Shown one piece after another: positions 61,622-64,000 of a DNA stretch of 64,000 nucleotides (the first letter of the stretch is position 1; every line of letters starts with the position of its first letter). The notes beneath the pieces are model-generated. The model ran no database searches. It was not told the DNA's origin and saw only the letters and a program-made list of their open reading frames with translations. Both the position numbers and the translations under genes were made by a program. The stretch comes from Pseudanabaena galeata CCNP1313 (GTDB lineage Bacteria > Cyanobacteriota > Cyanobacteriia > Pseudanabaenales > Pseudanabaenaceae), in NCBI RefSeq assembly GCF_029910235.1, contig NZ_CP112874.1, positions 4,702,501 to 4,766,500 on the forward strand, given 5' to 3'.

Positions 61622-61939
61622 ATGGCAGATATTAACCGTCAAGATATCATTCGGGGCATGATGGCTGAAGTTGATGGGCTAAGCTATAGTATGGCTTCCG
61701 CTAGCCTCGAAGCAGTATTAACCTGTGTTACCAAAGCATTATCCAATCACCAATCCATAACCTTAAGCGGTTTTGGTAAGTTTGGTGTACGCCATCGTCG
61801 CGCCCGTTCGGGAAGTCATCCTCGTACACATCAGCCCATTAATATTCCTGAAGTTATTGTTCCTCACTTCACTCCCAGTCCTCATCTAAAAAAGCTAGTG
61901 CAGAAGCCCAATGAGCCTAATTCTGACATTTCTCGGTAA
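61622..61939 (+). CDS. HU/IHF-family DNA-binding protein
   Basis: 105 residues. NRQDIIRGMMAEVDGLSYSM, LEAVLTCVTKALSNHQSITL and SGFGKFGVRHRRAR followed by a Pro-containing arm (PINIPEVIVPHFTPSPHLKK) fit the HU/IHF fold. It is longer at the C-terminus than typical HU (about 90). The final 29 bp overlap the next gene, so translation is probably coupled. It is likely a nucleoid protein or specialised DNA bender rather than the main HU; this is inference. Confidence 0.85.
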   Translation: MADINRQDIIRGMMAEVDGLSYSMASASLEAVLTCVTKALSNHQSITLSGFGKFGVRHRRARSGSHPRTHQPINIPEVIVPHFTPSPHLKKLVQKPNEPNSDISR

Positions 61940-62972
61940 AGGTGGTGTTGGCAAAACAACGACTGCGATCGCAGTTGCGCGTGCTTTTGCCGCCCAGAAC
62001 AAACAAGTCTTATATGTTGGTCAGCAAGCAGGGGATAGCCTTAGCATGAGGCTTGGTGCTGATTTAACTAACGATCCGCAATTAGTTGCACCCAATTTTG
62101 CCGCTGTACATTTACAGTCAACACTTTTACTTGAACGCTATTGGGACAAGATGAAAGGCTTGGAAACCCAATTTTTGCGGACTCCTTTTTTTAAAGAAGT
62201 CTATGGTCAAGAGCTTGGTATCTTACCAGGAATGGACTCGGCACTAGGTTTAAGCTTTTTGCGCGAACGTGATGCAGAAGGTAAGTATGACGTAATTATT
62301 TACGATGGTGTTGGCGATCTCGAAACATTGAGAATGCTAGGAATGCCAGAGATTTTAGGCTGGTATCTACGCCGCTTTAAACAAGTACTAACAGGTTCAG
62401 CGATCGGGCAAGCAATTTCGCCATTTGTCGAGCCAATTTTAAGGAGTATTCTCCAAGTCTCTAGCACCGATGATATTTCGCAACAAGCAGGAGAAATGTC
62501 ATCGGTATTAACTCGCGGTCAAAAAGCAGTGAACGATCCTAGTCGTGTGGCGGCATATCTAGTCACCACTGGCGATCCCTATGCGATCGCCACAGCAAAG
62601 TATTTATGGGGTAGCGCTCAGCAAATTGGTTTGACCGTTGGTGGGGTAATGGCTAGGGAGCAAATTAATGATGCAGATTTTGAGCCGCTAGCAGTATGTC
62701 AAATCCCCGATCAGGTGACAGAATTAACAATCCCAGATCGTCTTGCTAGTCTTGCCCCAAAACCCATTGAAATTAATGCAGTAACCAAGCAAGTCAAGTT
62801 ATTTTTGCCAACATTTAATAAAAAACAAGTCAAACTAATTCAGCTAGGTCCAGAAGTCACCATCGAAGCAGGCGATCAACGCCGCAATATTTTCTTGCCA
62901 ACTGAGCTAGCTGGCAAACAAGCCACTGGCGCAAAGTTTCAAGATTCTTATTTAATTATTTCATTTGGCTAA
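61911..62972 (+). CDS. ArsA/Get3-type anion-transporting ATPase-like protein
   Basis: 353 residues. The deviant Walker A TFLGKGGVGKTTTAIAVARA is at residues about 6-25 and VIIYDGVGDLETLRML is a switch region. The C-terminal 80 residues (VKLIQLGPEVTIEAGDQRRN, FLPTELAGK) resemble the alpha-crystallin-like tail present in cyanobacterial and chlorobial ArsA homologues. These lack the arsenite Cys triad. Targeting or chaperone function is possible. It overlaps the HU-like gene and is followed 11 bp later by the next gene. Confidence 0.85.
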   Translation: MSLILTFLGKGGVGKTTTAIAVARAFAAQNKQVLYVGQQAGDSLSMRLGADLTNDPQLVAPNFAAVHLQSTLLLERYWDKMKGLETQFLRTPFFKEVYGQELGILPGMDSALGLSFLRERDAEGKYDVIIYDGVGDLETLRMLGMPEILGWYLRRFKQVLTGSAIGQAISPFVEPILRSILQVSSTDDISQQAGEMSSVLTRGQKAVNDPSRVAAYLVTTGDPYAIATAKYLWGSAQQIGLTVGGVMAREQINDADFEPLAVCQIPDQVTELTIPDRLASLAPKPIEINAVTKQVKLFLPTFNKKQVKLIQLGPEVTIEAGDQRRNIFLPTELAGKQATGAKFQDSYLIISFG

Positions 62973-62983
62973 ATTATTCAGCT

Positions 62984-64000
62984 ATGCAACTTAGCCCTCG
63001 CTTTAAATTATTTTCTCAGCCGCTCGATCGCTATGCCATCGGTTTAGTAGCAGTGCTCAGTGTGGCGATCGCCATATTATTGTGGGTGGGCGATCGCACA
63101 GCCCCACAGGTGAGAGACTTTAGTTGGCAAGGACAGAAGATAGATGCCACTAATATCTCTTTTGCCCTAACCTTTAGCCGCCCAATGGATCGGGACAGTG
63201 TTGAACAAAATCTTAAGTTTGTACCACCCCTTCTAGGCAAAATCAGTTGGTCATCTCGGCGGATGTCCTATACGCCCCTAGCACCAGCTAGTTATGGTAA
63301 ATCCTATACAGTTAAGCTAGAAAATGCCTACGATCGCTTTGCTCGCGAATCTGGCGAGAAGCAAGCGATCGAGCCTTTTACAGGAAACTTTACAACACCA
63401 AAACCTTATTTGGCTTATATCGGATCGCAAGGAGAAGATCGGGGTCGCCTTGTACTTTACAATGTGCTACAAAAGGAGAAGCGCGTTTTAACACCTGCAA
63501 ATCTAACAGTTCTAGATTTTCGGATTTATGCTGATCGCCAAAAGATTCTATTTGGAGCGATCGAAGCGGCGGGGCAAAGCCTACTTGACCAAAAAATCTA
63601 TACGGTAACGACAGGGCTTGATCGTGAAGATCGGCTCACGTCCAATCCACCAGATATAAAACTTATACTTGGCAGTGATGACTATCAAAACTTTAAATTC
63701 GATCTCTCGCCCGATGGCAAAAACATCTTGGTACAGCGTCTCAGTCGTCAGCAAGTCGGACGCTATGGACTCTGGCTCATTAAAGAAAATGAACCAGCCA
63801 GATCACTTGATAACCAACCAGGGGGCGATTTTATGTTTACGCCCGACAGCGCATCGGTGGCGATCGCTCAAGGCGAAGGAGTTGCGATTTTGCCCCTTGA
63901 GCCGCAAGCCCCACCGTTGGACTTTCTGCCAAGATTTGGCACGGTTTTAAACTTTGGTCGAAGCGGCACAAAGGCTGCCACAATTAAATTTAATAAAGAC
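62984..64000 (+). CDS. Membrane-anchored protein with Ig-like and beta-propeller-like regions, partial
   Basis: 339 codons are open from ATG 62984 to the window end. An N-terminal span (YAIGLVAVLSVAIAILLWVG, about residues 17-36) anchors it, followed by an Ig-like segment (FSWQGQKIDATNISFALTFS, RPMDRDSVEQNLKFVPPLLG) of the Big_5 (CheW/invasin-type, bacterial Ig) kind and then TolB/WD-like strands (AYIGSQGEDRGRLVLYNV, KFDLSPDGKNILVQRLS). It probably faces the periplasm. It continues beyond the window. Function is unknown; the 11-bp gap to the ArsA-type gene implies one operon. Confidence 0.75.
   Translation, partial: MQLSPRFKLFSQPLDRYAIGLVAVLSVAIAILLWVGDRTAPQVRDFSWQGQKIDATNISFALTFSRPMDRDSVEQNLKFVPPLLGKISWSSRRMSYTPLAPASYGKSYTVKLENAYDRFARESGEKQAIEPFTGNFTTPKPYLAYIGSQGEDRGRLVLYNVLQKEKRVLTPANLTVLDFRIYADRQKILFGAIEAAGQSLLDQKIYTVTTGLDREDRLTSNPPDIKLILGSDDYQNFKFDLSPDGKNILVQRLSRQQVGRYGLWLIKENEPARSLDNQPGGDFMFTPDSASVAIAQGEGVAILPLEPQAPPLDFLPRFGTVLNFGRSGTKAATIKFNKD

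Noticed and set aside
63669-63950. Plus-strand 93-residue frame
   Set aside because: It lies out of frame inside the long partial gene beginning at 62984, whose translation is continuous to the window end.

Overview
The window is a 64 kb piece of a cyanobacterial chromosome. This rests on content: a nirA-nrt-narB nitrate operon with a textbook NtcA promoter, a BicA-type bicarbonate transporter, a three-domain flavodiiron protein, a CCB2/CCB4 cytochrome assembly factor, UPF0367, DUF2862 and DUF4332 proteins, very many HIP1 octamers (GCGATCGC), and 7-bp short tandem repeats (STRR type). The moderate-to-low GC, BicA and dense intergenic palindromes would fit a Pseudanabaena-like filamentous lineage, but the genus is an inference. 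No tRNA, rRNA, CRISPR array, prophage or intact insertion sequence was recognised by eye.

Layout. 1-4.2 kb: start of a proline-catabolic dehydrogenase (leaves the window), a CHAT-transmembrane-TPR protein and an Rpn-family nuclease. 4.2-9.7 kb: mercaptopyruvate sulfurtransferase, gpsA, a bifunctional-nuclease-family protein, a RodZ-like protein, a palindrome-rich gap and an RsuA/RluB pseudouridine synthase. 9.7-19.4 kb: nirA-nrtA-nrtB-nrtD-nrtC-narB, which imports nitrate and reduces it to ammonium; the two ATPase genes are in swapped order and repeats fill several junctions. 19.6-29.4 kb: NurA-like protein, enolase, an ABC ATPase, UPF0367, rodA, mdh, and polA with a repeat insertion. 29.6-33.6 kb: accessory stretch with an AT-rich acyltransferase, small hypothetical proteins, a decayed VapBC-like pair and an intact RelE/ParE-type pair. 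33.6-38 kb: SulP transporter, universal stress protein and bicA. 38.3-49.1 kb: phosphoribosyltransferase, flavodiiron protein, DUF29, cdaA-uppS, lysA, CCB2/CCB4, a Wzc-like tyrosine kinase and a tandem CobO/BtuR protein. 49.2-56.6 kb: a RelE-like plus Shedu-like nuclease pair, a response-regulator phosphatase, two small proteins and a 1296-residue Type IIG-like restriction-modification enzyme. 56.7-64 kb: ABC1 kinase, nucleotidyltransferase, AlkD, panB, DUF2862, an HU-like protein, an ArsA-type ATPase and the start of a membrane-anchored Ig/propeller protein.

The strongest unexplained signal is a set of more than thirty long, often perfect intergenic palindromes (arms 14-28 bp). Arm sequences differ from site to site, but the centre is usually a short GC-rich core around AAA, TTT, TAC or CGAA. 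Subsets share conserved flanks while the stem sequence changes on both arms together. Several abut or overlap stop codons and lie between convergent genes. The best candidate for an undescribed system among proteins is the overlapping RelE-like/Shedu-like gene pair at 49.2-50.2 kb.
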